This document shows positions 36,309 through 44,604 of a stretch of 64,000 nt of DNA, piece after piece. Position 1 is the stretch's first letter, and each line of letters begins with the position of its first letter. Both the position numbers and the translations under genes were made by a program. This DNA comes from Rossellomorea aquimaris TF-12 (GTDB lineage: Bacteria; Bacillota; Bacilli; Bacillales; Bacillaceae_B): the NCBI RefSeq assembly GCF_001648555.1, contig NZ_LQXM01000029.1:496001-560000 (forward strand), in the 5' to 3' direction. Under the pieces are notes generated by a model, which had not been told where the DNA came from, ran no database searches, and saw nothing but the letters and a program-made list of their open reading frames with translations.

Positions 36309-36547
36309 TATTATGTCCTCCTATGCTGTGCCTTCCCCGATCTTTAATCAGTTAAATTAATTATACTTGATAATAATTTTTAATTACAACCAATTTTATC
36401 CTTAACAGGAATGAACAGGCGTATCCTTTTGGAGATTAGGTCGACTTCCGCAATCATTTTACTACGTAACTATTTCGATACCTCTTCCATAAATCCTCCT
36501 TTATAAAAATTATTATTAGAAATAAGGGCATAAGTGGTTATAAATGC

Positions 36548-36585
36548 AAAAAGACTGTGACGGTTATTATCCGGCACAGTCTTTT
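36548..36585 (-). terminator. Terminator after dapA
   Basis: AAAAGACTGTG and CACAGTCTTTT pair perfectly, with an inner CGG/CCG. On the minus strand TTTTTGCAT follows. The remaining 240 bases up to rnjB hold no gene that I can see. Confidence 0.85.
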
Positions 36586-36590
36586 AACAA

Positions 36591-37463
36591 TCATGATAAT
36601 GTTTGAAGCAATTGAGTCAGTTTTACCCTTTCTACTTCTGTTAATGGTATCAAGGGTAATCGCACAGAACCTACATCAAGACCTTTCATCTGAAGGGCAG
36701 TCTTTACAGGTGTCGGACTAGGACTTGTGAATAATCCTTTCATGACAGGTAATAGAGCTTGATGTAATGTAGCTGACCGAAGTGGATTACCCTCTGTAAA
36801 TTCTTTAATCATCTCTTGCATTTCATTTCCAATAATATGAGAAGCTACTGAAACAATCCCTGCTCCACCGATTGATAATACTGGGAGGGTTAAACCATCA
36901 TCACCACTATAAAGTAAGAAATCTTGAGGGGTTTTAGAGATAATTTCAGTCATCCCATCTAAATCTCCACTTGCTTCCTTCACCGCCACAATGTTTTCAA
37001 CTTCTGATAAACGAATGATTGTTTCAGGTGCGACATTAACAGAGGAACGACCTGGAATATTATAGAGCATTACAGGTAAGGTTGTGGATTCAGCAATCCC
37101 TTTGAAATGTAGAAATAAACCTTCTTGACTTGGTTTATTATAATAAGGCGCCACTAGCATTATCGCATCTACACCAGCATCTTCTGCTTTTTTTGTTAAC
37201 TCAATTGACTCATGTGTATTATTACTTCCCGTCCCTGCAATAACAGGTATTCTGCCATTTACCACTTTTACAACATGGCGAAATAAAGCGACCTTTTCCT
37301 CTTTTGTTAAAGTAGGTGATTCTCCTGTAGTACCTGCTACCACTAGTGAATCAGTACCATTGTCAATTAAATAGTCAACCAGTTGTGACGTTTTTGTAAA
37401 ATCAATATTTCCTTTACGGTCGAATGGAGTGACCATTGCCGTAGATACGCGACCAAAATTCAA
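36591..37463 (-). CDS. dapA: 4-hydroxy-tetrahydrodipicolinate synthase
   Basis: Condenses pyruvate with aspartate semialdehyde, the branch step to lysine, meso-diaminopimelate and dipicolinate. Class I aldolase fold, 290 residues as in B. subtilis. Seen are GTTGESPTL (pyruvate carboxylate binding), YNIPGRSSV with the catalytic Tyr, and the Schiff-base Lys in VAVKEASGD. The TTG at 37463 is chosen: AAGGAGAG lies nine bases upstream and the family begins NFGRVSTAMVTPF; a longer frame from 37547 runs back into dapG. Only 25 bases after dapG. Confidence 0.95.
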   Translation of the reverse strand: MNFGRVSTAMVTPFDRKGNIDFTKTSQLVDYLIDNGTDSLVVAGTTGESPTLTKEEKVALFRHVVKVVNGRIPVIAGTGSNNTHESIELTKKAEDAGVDAIMLVAPYYNKPSQEGLFLHFKGIAESTTLPVMLYNIPGRSSVNVAPETIIRLSEVENIVAVKEASGDLDGMTEIISKTPQDFLLYSGDDGLTLPVLSIGGAGIVSVASHIIGNEMQEMIKEFTEGNPLRSATLHQALLPVMKGLFTSPSPTPVKTALQMKGLDVGSVRLPLIPLTEVERVKLTQLLQTLS

Positions 37464-37488
37464 TATTTCCACTCTCCTTATAAATCCA

Positions 37489-38727
37489 TTATCCAACTTT
37501 AAATGTTGAGTTTTTCTCTTGTAATTGAAAAGTGTCATGAAGTGCATTTATAGCGTTTATTAAATCCATTTCTTTCACCAGTACCCAGATGGTCGTATGA
37601 CTGTCGGCTGATTGTAGTATCCGTATTCCTTTGTCTGACAAGGAAGATACGATGGCAGAGGTAACTCCAGGTACTCCGTTCATGCCTGCACCAACTACTG
37701 ATACCTTCGCACAATCTGGTTCTATAACAGGCTCGTGCCCCAGCTTCTTTAATACAGATATTGCCGCGACTGCCAATGATGAAGCCACTGTATACACTAC
37801 TCCTCTAGGAGAGATATTAATAAAGTCCACACTGATTTTCTCTTTTGCCATTGCTTTAAACACTTCTGCCTGAAGATTGTATTGATCTTCCTTAGCAAAC
37901 ACTTTAATTTGTGTTAATTGACTTACATGAGCAATTCCCGTTACGGGATGATTTCTAAACTCTTTGTGAGCTTTGGTGTTTTCGAGAGTGGTAACTAGAG
38001 TACCTTCACCTTTTGAATATGTCGAGCGAATCCTTAGAGGTACATTAGAATTCATGGCAATCTCTACAGCCCTTGGGTGGATCACTTTTGCCCCTTGATA
38101 AGCCATATTACAAACTTCATTATAGGAAACAACTGAAATCGGTCTAGCCTTCGAAGAAATTCGAGGATCAGCTGTCATAACGCCATCTACGTCTGTAAAA
38201 ATGTCAATGAATTCCGCTTTTAAAGCAACACCTAATGCAGAAGCTGAGGTATCACTCCCTCCTCTTCCAATCGTTGTTATATCGCCACCCTTGGTTGCCC
38301 CTTGAAAACCTGCAACTACTACAGCATCATGATTTTCTAATTCTTTCATTAGGCGACTGCAATTCATTTCGATTATTTTAGCATTATTGAAGTCATTATT
38401 CGTTGTAAATCCTGCTTGGGCCCCCGTAAGTGCTGTAGAGCGTATCCCATTGGTAATAAGCAAATTTGAAAAAACTAGACTGGAAATAATTTCTCCACAA
38501 GATAATAATAAATCTTGCTCTCTCTTACTAACAATTGTATTCGTACCACCAATTAATGAAAGTAAGGAGTCCGTTGCATAGGGGTCACCTTTTCTTCCCA
38601 TTGCCGAAACAACAACAACCACCTTATACCCCTTTTGGATGGCTTGTTTTGTGTGATCAAGTGCTTTTAATCTGCTCTTTTCATCACGGACAGATGTTCC
38701 ACCAAATTTTTGAACAATTACCTTCAT
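37489..38727 (-). CDS. dapG: Aspartokinase I (diaminopimelate-sensitive type)
   Basis: Phosphorylates aspartate, the first step of the aspartate pathway; 412 residues. KFGGTSVRDEKSR at the start and GRGGSDTSA are substrate and ATP sites, and two ACT domains fill the C-terminal third (after about 265). Placement between asd and dapA identifies it as DapG, the isoform inhibited by meso-diaminopimelate, rather than LysC. The ATG follows TGAGGTGTAGTC. No lysine riboswitch is visible before it, in line with DapG not being lysine-repressed. Confidence 0.95.
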   Translation of the reverse strand: MKVIVQKFGGTSVRDEKSRLKALDHTKQAIQKGYKVVVVVSAMGRKGDPYATDSLLSLIGGTNTIVSKREQDLLLSCGEIISSLVFSNLLITNGIRSTALTGAQAGFTTNNDFNNAKIIEMNCSRLMKELENHDAVVVAGFQGATKGGDITTIGRGGSDTSASALGVALKAEFIDIFTDVDGVMTADPRISSKARPISVVSYNEVCNMAYQGAKVIHPRAVEIAMNSNVPLRIRSTYSKGEGTLVTTLENTKAHKEFRNHPVTGIAHVSQLTQIKVFAKEDQYNLQAEVFKAMAKEKISVDFINISPRGVVYTVASSLAVAAISVLKKLGHEPVIEPDCAKVSVVGAGMNGVPGVTSAIVSSLSDKGIRILQSADSHTTIWVLVKEMDLINAINALHDTFQLQEKNSTFKVG

Positions 38728-38818
38728 GACTACACCTCAATTGTCATATATGTTCAAGAGGTATGAGGGGATAGATTATTTGAATTGTAAGTGGGATGGC
38801 TACAATATTCCTCTTAAA

Positions 38819-39865
38819 TTATTTAACTAAACCTAACTTTAATAAGCTTTCTGCAATTTGCACCGAATTCCAAGCCGCTCCCTTTAAAAGATTGTCGGAA
38901 ACAATCCACATGTGAAAGCCGTTGGCTTCATCTAAATCTTTTCGAACACGACCGACAAATACATCTGGTTTCCCTACAGCATGGGCAGGCATAGGGTATA
39001 TTTGTTCTTCAGGTACATCCTCAAGTGTAACTCCCGGTGCTTCGTTTAATATTTCATGCAGATCTTTCACAGAAACAGAATCCTGTTCAATTTCAATATA
39101 TACACTTTCAGAGTGACCTGTGACAACCGGTAATCTAACACATGTAGCTGATACCTTCAAAGCAGGCATGTGCATAATTTTTTTTGTTTCATTAATCATT
39201 TTCATTTCCTCAAAAGTAAATCCGTTATCATCAAATTTATCTATTTGTGGAATCGCATTAAATGCAATCTGATAATGCTTCTTGTCTCCCTTTACTGGCA
39301 GTACACTTGGCTCAAATGCCTCTTGGGATAAAATCGCTTGTGATTGTTGTTGTAATTCATCAATCGCTACTGCCCCGGCTCCTGAAACTGCCTGGTAAGT
39401 AGAAACAATGACCTTGGTCAAACCATATTTTTTTCGAACAGGTTCAAGTGCAGCCACCATTTGAATCGTTGAACAATTTGGATTGGCTATAATTCCATTA
39501 TGAAGTTTTAAATCTTCCTCATTTACTTCTGGTACAACTAAAGGTACGTTTGGATCCATACGGAATGCGCTTGTGTTATCCACCACGATGGCACCATGCT
39601 TTACCGCTTCAGGAGCAAGTCGTTTTGAGACATCTCCACCTGCACTAAACAAAGCAATATCTACTCCTATAAAGCTTTCAGGTTTTGCTTCCTCGACTAC
39701 CCACTCTTTCCCCTTAAAGGTTACTGTGCTACCAGCTGAACGCGCAGAAGATAATAGTGTTAATTGTTTTATTGGAAAATTCCTTTTTTCTAAAGTTTTA
39801 AGCATTTGATTTCCGACAGCGCCTGTAGCGCCTACAACAGCTACATGAAATCCTGATGTATCCAA
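38819..39865 (-). CDS. asd: Aspartate-semialdehyde dehydrogenase
   Basis: Reduces aspartyl phosphate to the semialdehyde with NADPH. 348 residues with the cofactor loop VGATGAVGNQM and the catalytic cysteine in NPNCSTIQM. The TTG at 39865 follows GGAGAGAATATT; the longer frame to 39919 has no ribosome site. A weak sigma-A promoter and, upstream of it, the spoVFB terminator suggest asd-dapG-dapA can be expressed in growth apart from the sporulation genes before them. Confidence 0.95.
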   Translation of the reverse strand: MDTSGFHVAVVGATGAVGNQMLKTLEKRNFPIKQLTLLSSARSAGSTVTFKGKEWVVEEAKPESFIGVDIALFSAGGDVSKRLAPEAVKHGAIVVDNTSAFRMDPNVPLVVPEVNEEDLKLHNGIIANPNCSTIQMVAALEPVRKKYGLTKVIVSTYQAVSGAGAVAIDELQQQSQAILSQEAFEPSVLPVKGDKKHYQIAFNAIPQIDKFDDNGFTFEEMKMINETKKIMHMPALKVSATCVRLPVVTGHSESVYIEIEQDSVSVKDLHEILNEAPGVTLEDVPEEQIYPMPAHAVGKPDVFVGRVRKDLDEANGFHMWIVSDNLLKGAAWNSVQIAESLLKLGLVK

Positions 39866-39933
39866 AATATTCTCTCCTTCCAACCATTCAATATTCTCAT
39901 AGTAGAATAGGTGAATCATTCAGTCTATTACTA

Positions 39934-39961
39934 TAATAAAGAATATTTTAACATAAACAAT
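39934..39961 (-). promoter_or_regulatory. Possible sigma-A promoter of asd
   Basis: On the minus strand TTGTTT, 16 bases, TATTAT, about 70 bases upstream of the asd start. The spacing is one base short of the optimum. Confidence 0.35.
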
Positions 39962-40044
39962 TATTCGACAATAGAAGATTTTTTGTATCAGATTATATTC
40001 TTTCTTTTCTACTTTCATTCATCATCTTTCCTTAAGCATGAAAA

Positions 40045-40078
40045 GAAGGCCATCTTATTTGATAAGGTGATAGCCTTC
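40045..40078 (-). terminator. Terminator after spoVFB
   Basis: GAAGGC and GCCTTC with an inner CTTAT/ATAAG stem form the hairpin just past the spoVFB stop. On the minus strand TTTTCATGC follows. Confidence 0.75.
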
Positions 40079-40086
40079 ATAAAGTA

Positions 40087-40680
40087 TTAATCCAAGTATC
40101 TCTCGACAACTACTGGTTGAATTTGAACGCCTTCCATAGCAGCTTCAACTGTTTCTTGAATGAGTGTCATTCTTGCAACCATTGATTTTGGTTTCTTTTC
40201 AGGAGCATCTTGCCCAAATGGAATAAAATATATATCCTTCGTTGAAATTAACCTCATTAAATTTACGCCATTTAGACCAAGTGCATCATTTGTAGAGATT
40301 CCGAGAACAACTGGACGATGATTACGAAGCGTTGCTTTAGCTGCCATTAGTACTGGGGAGTCTGTCATAGCATTGGCAAATTTACTCATGGAATTACCAG
40401 TTAATGGAGCAATCACCATACAGTCTAATGGGATTTTTGGACCTAACGGTTCTGCCTTCACGATCGAATCAATGACCTTATGCCCCGTTACATCTTCTAT
40501 CCGCTTTATCCAATCTTCTCCTTTGCCAAACCTTGTTTCAGTATTCATGACGGTTGAAGTCACAATTGGCATAACTTCAGCTCCGTTATTTACCAATCGT
40601 TCGATTTCTGGAAATACAGCATCATACGTGCAATGCGACCCTGTCAGACCAAACCCTATTCGTTTACCTTTAACACTCAA
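40087..40680 (-). CDS. spoVFB: Dipicolinate synthase subunit B
   Basis: Flavoprotein-family subunit of dipicolinate synthase (197 residues), which with SpoVFA makes dipicolinic acid in the mother cell for export into the spore core. Flavin-binding-type segments are GFGLTGSHCTYD and APLTGNSMSKFANAMTDSP. The TTG start has AAGGAG at eight bases, and the TTGA overlap with the spoVFA stop shows translational coupling. Also written dpaB. Confidence 0.96.
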   Translation of the reverse strand: MSVKGKRIGFGLTGSHCTYDAVFPEIERLVNNGAEVMPIVTSTVMNTETRFGKGEDWIKRIEDVTGHKVIDSIVKAEPLGPKIPLDCMVIAPLTGNSMSKFANAMTDSPVLMAAKATLRNHRPVVLGISTNDALGLNGVNLMRLISTKDIYFIPFGQDAPEKKPKSMVARMTLIQETVEAAMEGVQIQPVVVERYLD

Positions 40681-41579
40681 GACGATTTCTCCTTCCCTAA
40701 ATCAAGATCTTTTTCTATTAATTGACTTAATACGTTCGCCAAAATTTGCCCGGCAGTTTTTGGTGCAACGATTCCAGGTAGCCCTGGTGCAAGCAAAGCT
40801 TTTATTCCTCTTTTCTCTGCATATCGAAAATCTGTTCCACCTGGCTTTGAAGCCAAATCAATAATTAAAGTATGAGCAGGCATTTTTGCAATCACTTCAG
40901 CTTTAACAATAGGAATCGGGATCGTATTAATACAAATATCACAATCCTCCACCTTTTTCTGTAAGTGATCCAAATGGAAAGCTTCTAAACCCATTTCTGT
41001 TATCCTGGCTAAATGCTCACTTTTCCGAACACCAACCCTCACCTTTCCTCCAAGATGGTGAAAGGTTCTCGCTACACTCATTCCAACCCTTCCAAGACCT
41101 AATATAATGATAGTAGATCCATGAATTGTAAAATCTGTATGTTGAATAGCCATCATGATGGTTCCTTCCACTGTGGGAATCGAATTATATATGGCAACAT
41201 CATCTCTTTCAAACAACTGAACTAACTTTCGGTTAGTCGAAGACATTACTTTATCCAAATATTGATTACTAATTCCTGAATAGATCGTACAGTGATCTGG
41301 CGTCTGTGATACAATATTTTCGGTTAAATAAATTTTCTCATTCGAAAATATGGTGTCAATTTCTCCTTGTAGATTCGTGCCAGGTACAGGTAAAATAATG
41401 GCATCTATAATGGAGAAGTCCACTTCATCGAGCTTTTCCTTAGTGGCCCCTGTAAAGGCATGATCTAGTTGTTCAAAACCTACAAGTGAGATTTTTGCAT
41501 CTAACTCTGTAAGTTTTCGAATAATCTCAAGTTGACGAGCATCTCCGCCTAGTACTGCGATCTGCATTCCGGTCAACAT
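40677..41579 (-). CDS. spoVFA: Dipicolinate synthase subunit A
   Basis: NAD(P)-binding subunit of dipicolinate synthase; 300 residues, with an N-terminal GGDARQLEIIRKL segment and a Rossmann loop LGLGRVGMSVARTFHHLGG at about 160. The ATG at 41579 (MLTGMQIAVLGG) is preferred because AAGAAGGTG precedes it and known proteins start there; the frame also allows a GTG at 41591. A predicted sigma-K promoter is 57 bases upstream, which matches the late mother-cell timing known for spoVF. Also written dpaA. Confidence 0.96.
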   Translation of the reverse strand: MLTGMQIAVLGGDARQLEIIRKLTELDAKISLVGFEQLDHAFTGATKEKLDEVDFSIIDAIILPVPGTNLQGEIDTIFSNEKIYLTENIVSQTPDHCTIYSGISNQYLDKVMSSTNRKLVQLFERDDVAIYNSIPTVEGTIMMAIQHTDFTIHGSTIIILGLGRVGMSVARTFHHLGGKVRVGVRKSEHLARITEMGLEAFHLDHLQKKVEDCDICINTIPIPIVKAEVIAKMPAHTLIIDLASKPGGTDFRYAEKRGIKALLAPGLPGIVAPKTAGQILANVLSQLIEKDLDLGKEKSS

Positions 41580-41635
41580 CACTGCTTTCACCTTCTTTTA
41601 CATAATCGCTATAATTAATCCCTTTTCACTTCAAC

Positions 41636-41663
41636 AGTGTATGTTATGAACACCTAATAGGTG
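41636..41663 (-). promoter_or_regulatory. Predicted sigma-K promoter of spoVFA-spoVFB
   Basis: On the minus strand CACC, 16 bases, CATACACT. This fits mACm-N16-CATAnnnT. The spoVF operon of B. subtilis is sigma-K dependent. Confidence 0.55.
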
Positions 41664-41794
41664 AGTGGAAATACATAAGGTATGATGATTGGAATCAATT
41701 ACTGCTTTATTTGAAATCTTCCTCTCAATCTGCTATTCACAACTTATGAAAGAACTCTCCTTTTGGAATTCTGCTGATGGAGGAAAAATAGCCG

Positions 41795-41827
41795 AAAAAA
41801 AAAAAAAAAACGAGGATATCCTCGTTT
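41795..41827 (-). terminator. Terminator after ymxH with 16-base homopolymer
   Basis: AAACGAGGATATCCTCGTTT is a perfect palindrome, abutting a run of 16 A at 41795-41810. On the minus strand that run is the terminator's T tract, of unusual length. Confidence 0.9.
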
Positions 41828-41841
41828 TAATCGCGACTTAT

Positions 41842-42078
41842 TTATTCATCACTCGAAACCTCTAATATGATCATATCGGCTCCGATTGTTCGAATCTGAT
41901 GCCATGGCACCCGAATTTCTCCACCTTGTTTTCGTAACCATTTCCCTGTTGGTATAACGAGAGCTTTTATTTGCCCAGACTGATCATTAAACTCTAAATC
42001 TGTTTGACCAAGCACTCCCATTCTTTCTGCTTTTTTATAATCAACTATTTCTTTCCCGCTTAATTCACTTAACCTCAT
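41842..42078 (-). CDS. ymxH: YlmC/YmxH family sporulation protein
   Basis: A 78-residue PRC-barrel-like protein of the YlmC/YmxH family. It starts MRLSELSGKEIVDYKKAER, the standard opening of the family, with ATG after AGGGGAGGTACCTTC. Members are linked to sporulation in annotation, but a mechanism is not known. It lies between mlpA and the spoVF operon, with terminators on both sides. Confidence 0.9.
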   Translation of the reverse strand: MRLSELSGKEIVDYKKAERMGVLGQTDLEFNDQSGQIKALVIPTGKWLRKQGGEIRVPWHQIRTIGADMIILEVSSDE

Positions 42079-42167
42079 GAAGGTACCTCCCCTAAAAATG
42101 CTCTGTGATACAATGTATACACTGTCCCTATTTTTTAGAAGAAGATATTTGTAAAGTTCTTTCTACA

Positions 42168-42204
42168 AACGAAAAAGGCAGACTATTTCGTCTGCCTTTT
42201 CGTT
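42168..42204 (-). terminator. Terminator after mlpA
   Basis: AACGAAAAAGGCAGAC and GTCTGCCTTTTCGTT pair around six bases, overlapping the mlpA stop region. On the minus strand TGTAGAAAG follows, and a short T-rich part lies in the right arm. Confidence 0.8.
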
Positions 42205-43444
42205 ATTTTTTCATTTTTTCAGGAAGTTTTCCGTCTGGACTAATCAAGGATAAGGCATAATCGTCAGTAAAAATATCAATGGCTAATTGATTGACTCTTT
42301 CCATTGTGACCCCATCAATCTCTTCCACAATTTCATCTAACGTACGATGTCTTTTGAGTAATAATTCATTTTTCCCGTTACGACTCATTCGACTATTTGT
42401 ACTTTCTAAACTTAACATGAGATTCCCTTTTAGTTGTTCTTTACTGTTTGTTAACTCTTTAGAGGTAATTCCATCCCTTTTTAGTTCTTGTAGGGTTGTA
42501 TCCATCGTTTCAAATAGTTGGTCTAATTGATTCGCACCCGTCCCACCATATATGGTAACCATTCCGCTATCTTCATAGGCAGAATGATACGAGAAGACAG
42601 AATAAGCAAGTCCCCTTTGTTCTCTCACTTCTTGGAATAGTCTTGAGGACATACTTCCACCCAATACATTATTTAATACGATTAAGTTATATATATCTGA
42701 GTGTCCGATTTGTAATCCATTAAACCCTAAGCATAAATGGGCTTGTTCTGTGTCCTTTTTACGTGCAAGCTTATTGTAATGAAAAGCAGGTTTTTCTCTC
42801 TCCTCGGGTCCTTTGCCACCTTCGAAAGATCCAAATAAATTTTCAACTTCTTTGATAAAACTTTCATCAACATTTCCCGCGACGGACACGACTACTTGAT
42901 CAGGTGTGTACATGTCATACATGTACTGTTTTAGTTTATCTTGATTAAAAGAGTGCAGTGTTTCTTCTGTTCCTAGAATTGGGTATCCCAGTGGGTGTTC
43001 TTCATATACTGCTTTACTCAGTAAATCATGAACGATGTCATCCGGGGTATCTTCATACATTTTAATTTCCTCATAGACAACATTCTTTTCTTTAGTCATT
43101 TCATCTTCTACGAAAGTAGAATTAAAAAACATATCTGAAAGGGTATGTAGGGCATAATCGGCATGATTATCTAACACTTTCGCATAGTAGCAAGTATATT
43201 CCTTAGAGGTAAAAGCATTTACTTGCCCTCCAATACTGTCGAAAGACTCTGCGATTTCCCTAGCGCTCTTTGTTTTAGTCCCTTTAAAAAACATATGTTC
43301 AAGGAAATGTGAAACTCCATTATTTTGCTTTGTTTCATTACGTGATCCTGTACCAATCCATATACCTATGGCTACTGAGCGTACGGTTGGTATTTCTTCA
43401 AGAACAATTCTAAGTCCATTTTTGCATGTATATTTCCTAATCAA
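42203..43444 (-). CDS. mlpA: M16 family zinc peptidase MlpA (YmxG)
   Basis: A 413-residue processing-peptidase-like enzyme with the inverted zinc motif HFLEH (46-50) and the downstream Glu in NVVYEEIKMYEDTPD. In B. subtilis mlpA influences extracellular protease (aprE) expression. TTG start after AGGAGGAACTATT. It is the third M16 protein in the window, unlike YmfF and YmfH a single-gene one. Follows ylxY by 31 bases, so the two are probably co-transcribed. Confidence 0.94.
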   Translation of the reverse strand: MIRKYTCKNGLRIVLEEIPTVRSVAIGIWIGTGSRNETKQNNGVSHFLEHMFFKGTKTKSAREIAESFDSIGGQVNAFTSKEYTCYYAKVLDNHADYALHTLSDMFFNSTFVEDEMTKEKNVVYEEIKMYEDTPDDIVHDLLSKAVYEEHPLGYPILGTEETLHSFNQDKLKQYMYDMYTPDQVVVSVAGNVDESFIKEVENLFGSFEGGKGPEEREKPAFHYNKLARKKDTEQAHLCLGFNGLQIGHSDIYNLIVLNNVLGGSMSSRLFQEVREQRGLAYSVFSYHSAYEDSGMVTIYGGTGANQLDQLFETMDTTLQELKRDGITSKELTNSKEQLKGNLMLSLESTNSRMSRNGKNELLLKRHRTLDEIVEEIDGVTMERVNQLAIDIFTDDYALSLISPDGKLPEKMKK

Positions 43445-43475
43445 AAATAGTTCCTCCTATTCATGCTGTAAAAAA

Positions 43476-44471
43476 TTACTGCTTCTTTTTAACACTTTCT
43501 TGTTGAGGTGAATGGTCTATGTCAGCTGCAATTCTCTCTTCATTAACTAAACTAGTAACTGTACCTATCCTCAAATTTTGTGCCTTTATTTGCAGAATTA
43601 ACGAATTTAAAGAGTTAGCAGTTGAAGCTGTTGGGTGCATTAAAATAATTGCCCCTTTATGCAATTTACCCATAACACGATTTACTAATACATTAGGTTG
43701 CGGCTTCTGCCAATCAATCGTATCTACACTCCACATGACCGTTCTCATATCCATCTCATCTGCTATTTCGATGACTTCATCACGATAGCTTCCACTTGGT
43801 GGAGCAAACCATTTTACCTTTTTACCAGTTGTTACTTCAATCATTTCGTTTGTCTTTTTCAACTCATCTTTTATTTTAACTGTTTCTAATGTTTTCAAAT
43901 CTGGATGTGTGTACGAATGATTCCCTACTTCATGACCAGCATCTACAATCATCTTAGCTAAATCAGGATTATTTTTCACCCATCTACCCTCTAGAAAAAA
44001 GGTAGCATACACATGGTGTTTTTTCAAAGTAGAGAGCATATCGGGAATATACTCATTCCCCCAAGCAACATTTATTATGAATGAAGCCATCGGTTTATCT
44101 GGATTGCCTCTATATACAGGAGATGGAGGTAAGTCCGATAAATGTATACTTGGAGAAATTTGTTCGTACACAAGTAAATCCTCACGAAAGCTCTTTTCCT
44201 TTTTCATGTTTTTAATGGAAGCATTGACATCAACTTTTAATCCATTATAGCCAGGGGTAGCTTTCCATACTTTATCTATTTTAGCATCTTGAGGTGATAT
44301 GATTCTCTCTTCTGCTTCCTGCCTAACTCTGTCAGTGAAATCACTGACTCCATTTACACTTATAGAGTCTTGCTTCAGTTGGATGAGATACTGATCCGAT
44401 AAGGGGTTTTCCACAACTACTAAAGTAACAATAGCAATGAGGCTTATTCCCAGCAAGTATTTTTTTTCCAT
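43476..44471 (-). CDS. ylxY: Polysaccharide deacetylase family protein YlxY, degenerate active site
   Basis: A 331-residue protein with one N-terminal membrane anchor (7-21) and an external NodB-type deacetylase domain from about 125. The usual first motif TFDDG reads NVAWGN (134-139), so the metal-binding and catalytic Asp pair is missing. Motif 2 HSYTHPDL (185-192), the PPSG segment (224-227), WSVDTIDW and LMHPT remain. It is therefore probably not an active deacetylase, or uses other residues. Family annotation links it to sporulation; the role is not established. ATG after AAGGAAGGTGAACAAGT. Confidence 0.9.
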   Translation of the reverse strand: MEKKYLLGISLIAIVTLVVVENPLSDQYLIQLKQDSISVNGVSDFTDRVRQEAEERIISPQDAKIDKVWKATPGYNGLKVDVNASIKNMKKEKSFREDLLVYEQISPSIHLSDLPPSPVYRGNPDKPMASFIINVAWGNEYIPDMLSTLKKHHVYATFFLEGRWVKNNPDLAKMIVDAGHEVGNHSYTHPDLKTLETVKIKDELKKTNEMIEVTTGKKVKWFAPPSGSYRDEVIEIADEMDMRTVMWSVDTIDWQKPQPNVLVNRVMGKLHKGAIILMHPTASTANSLNSLILQIKAQNLRIGTVTSLVNEERIAADIDHSPQQESVKKKQ

Positions 44472-44547
44472 ACTTGTTCACCTTCCTTCTCCTAAAACAT
44501 ATGTAGGAATTGGACAAGGTAGAACGGTATGGGTTTCACATATAAAA

Positions 44548-44588
44548 AGGCTGTCCAATAGGAGAGTTTGCTCCATACAGGACAGCCT
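44548..44588 (-). terminator. Terminator after pnp
   Basis: AGGCTGTCC and GGACAGCCT pair perfectly, with an inner GGAG/CTCC stem. On the minus strand TTTTTATATG follows. Confidence 0.85.
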
Positions 44589-44604
44589 GCCAATCTAGCA
44601 AGTG

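Noticed and set aside
38728..38818. Lysine riboswitch before dapG
   Set aside because: The gap is only 91 bases, too short for the lysine element, and has no matching conserved segments.
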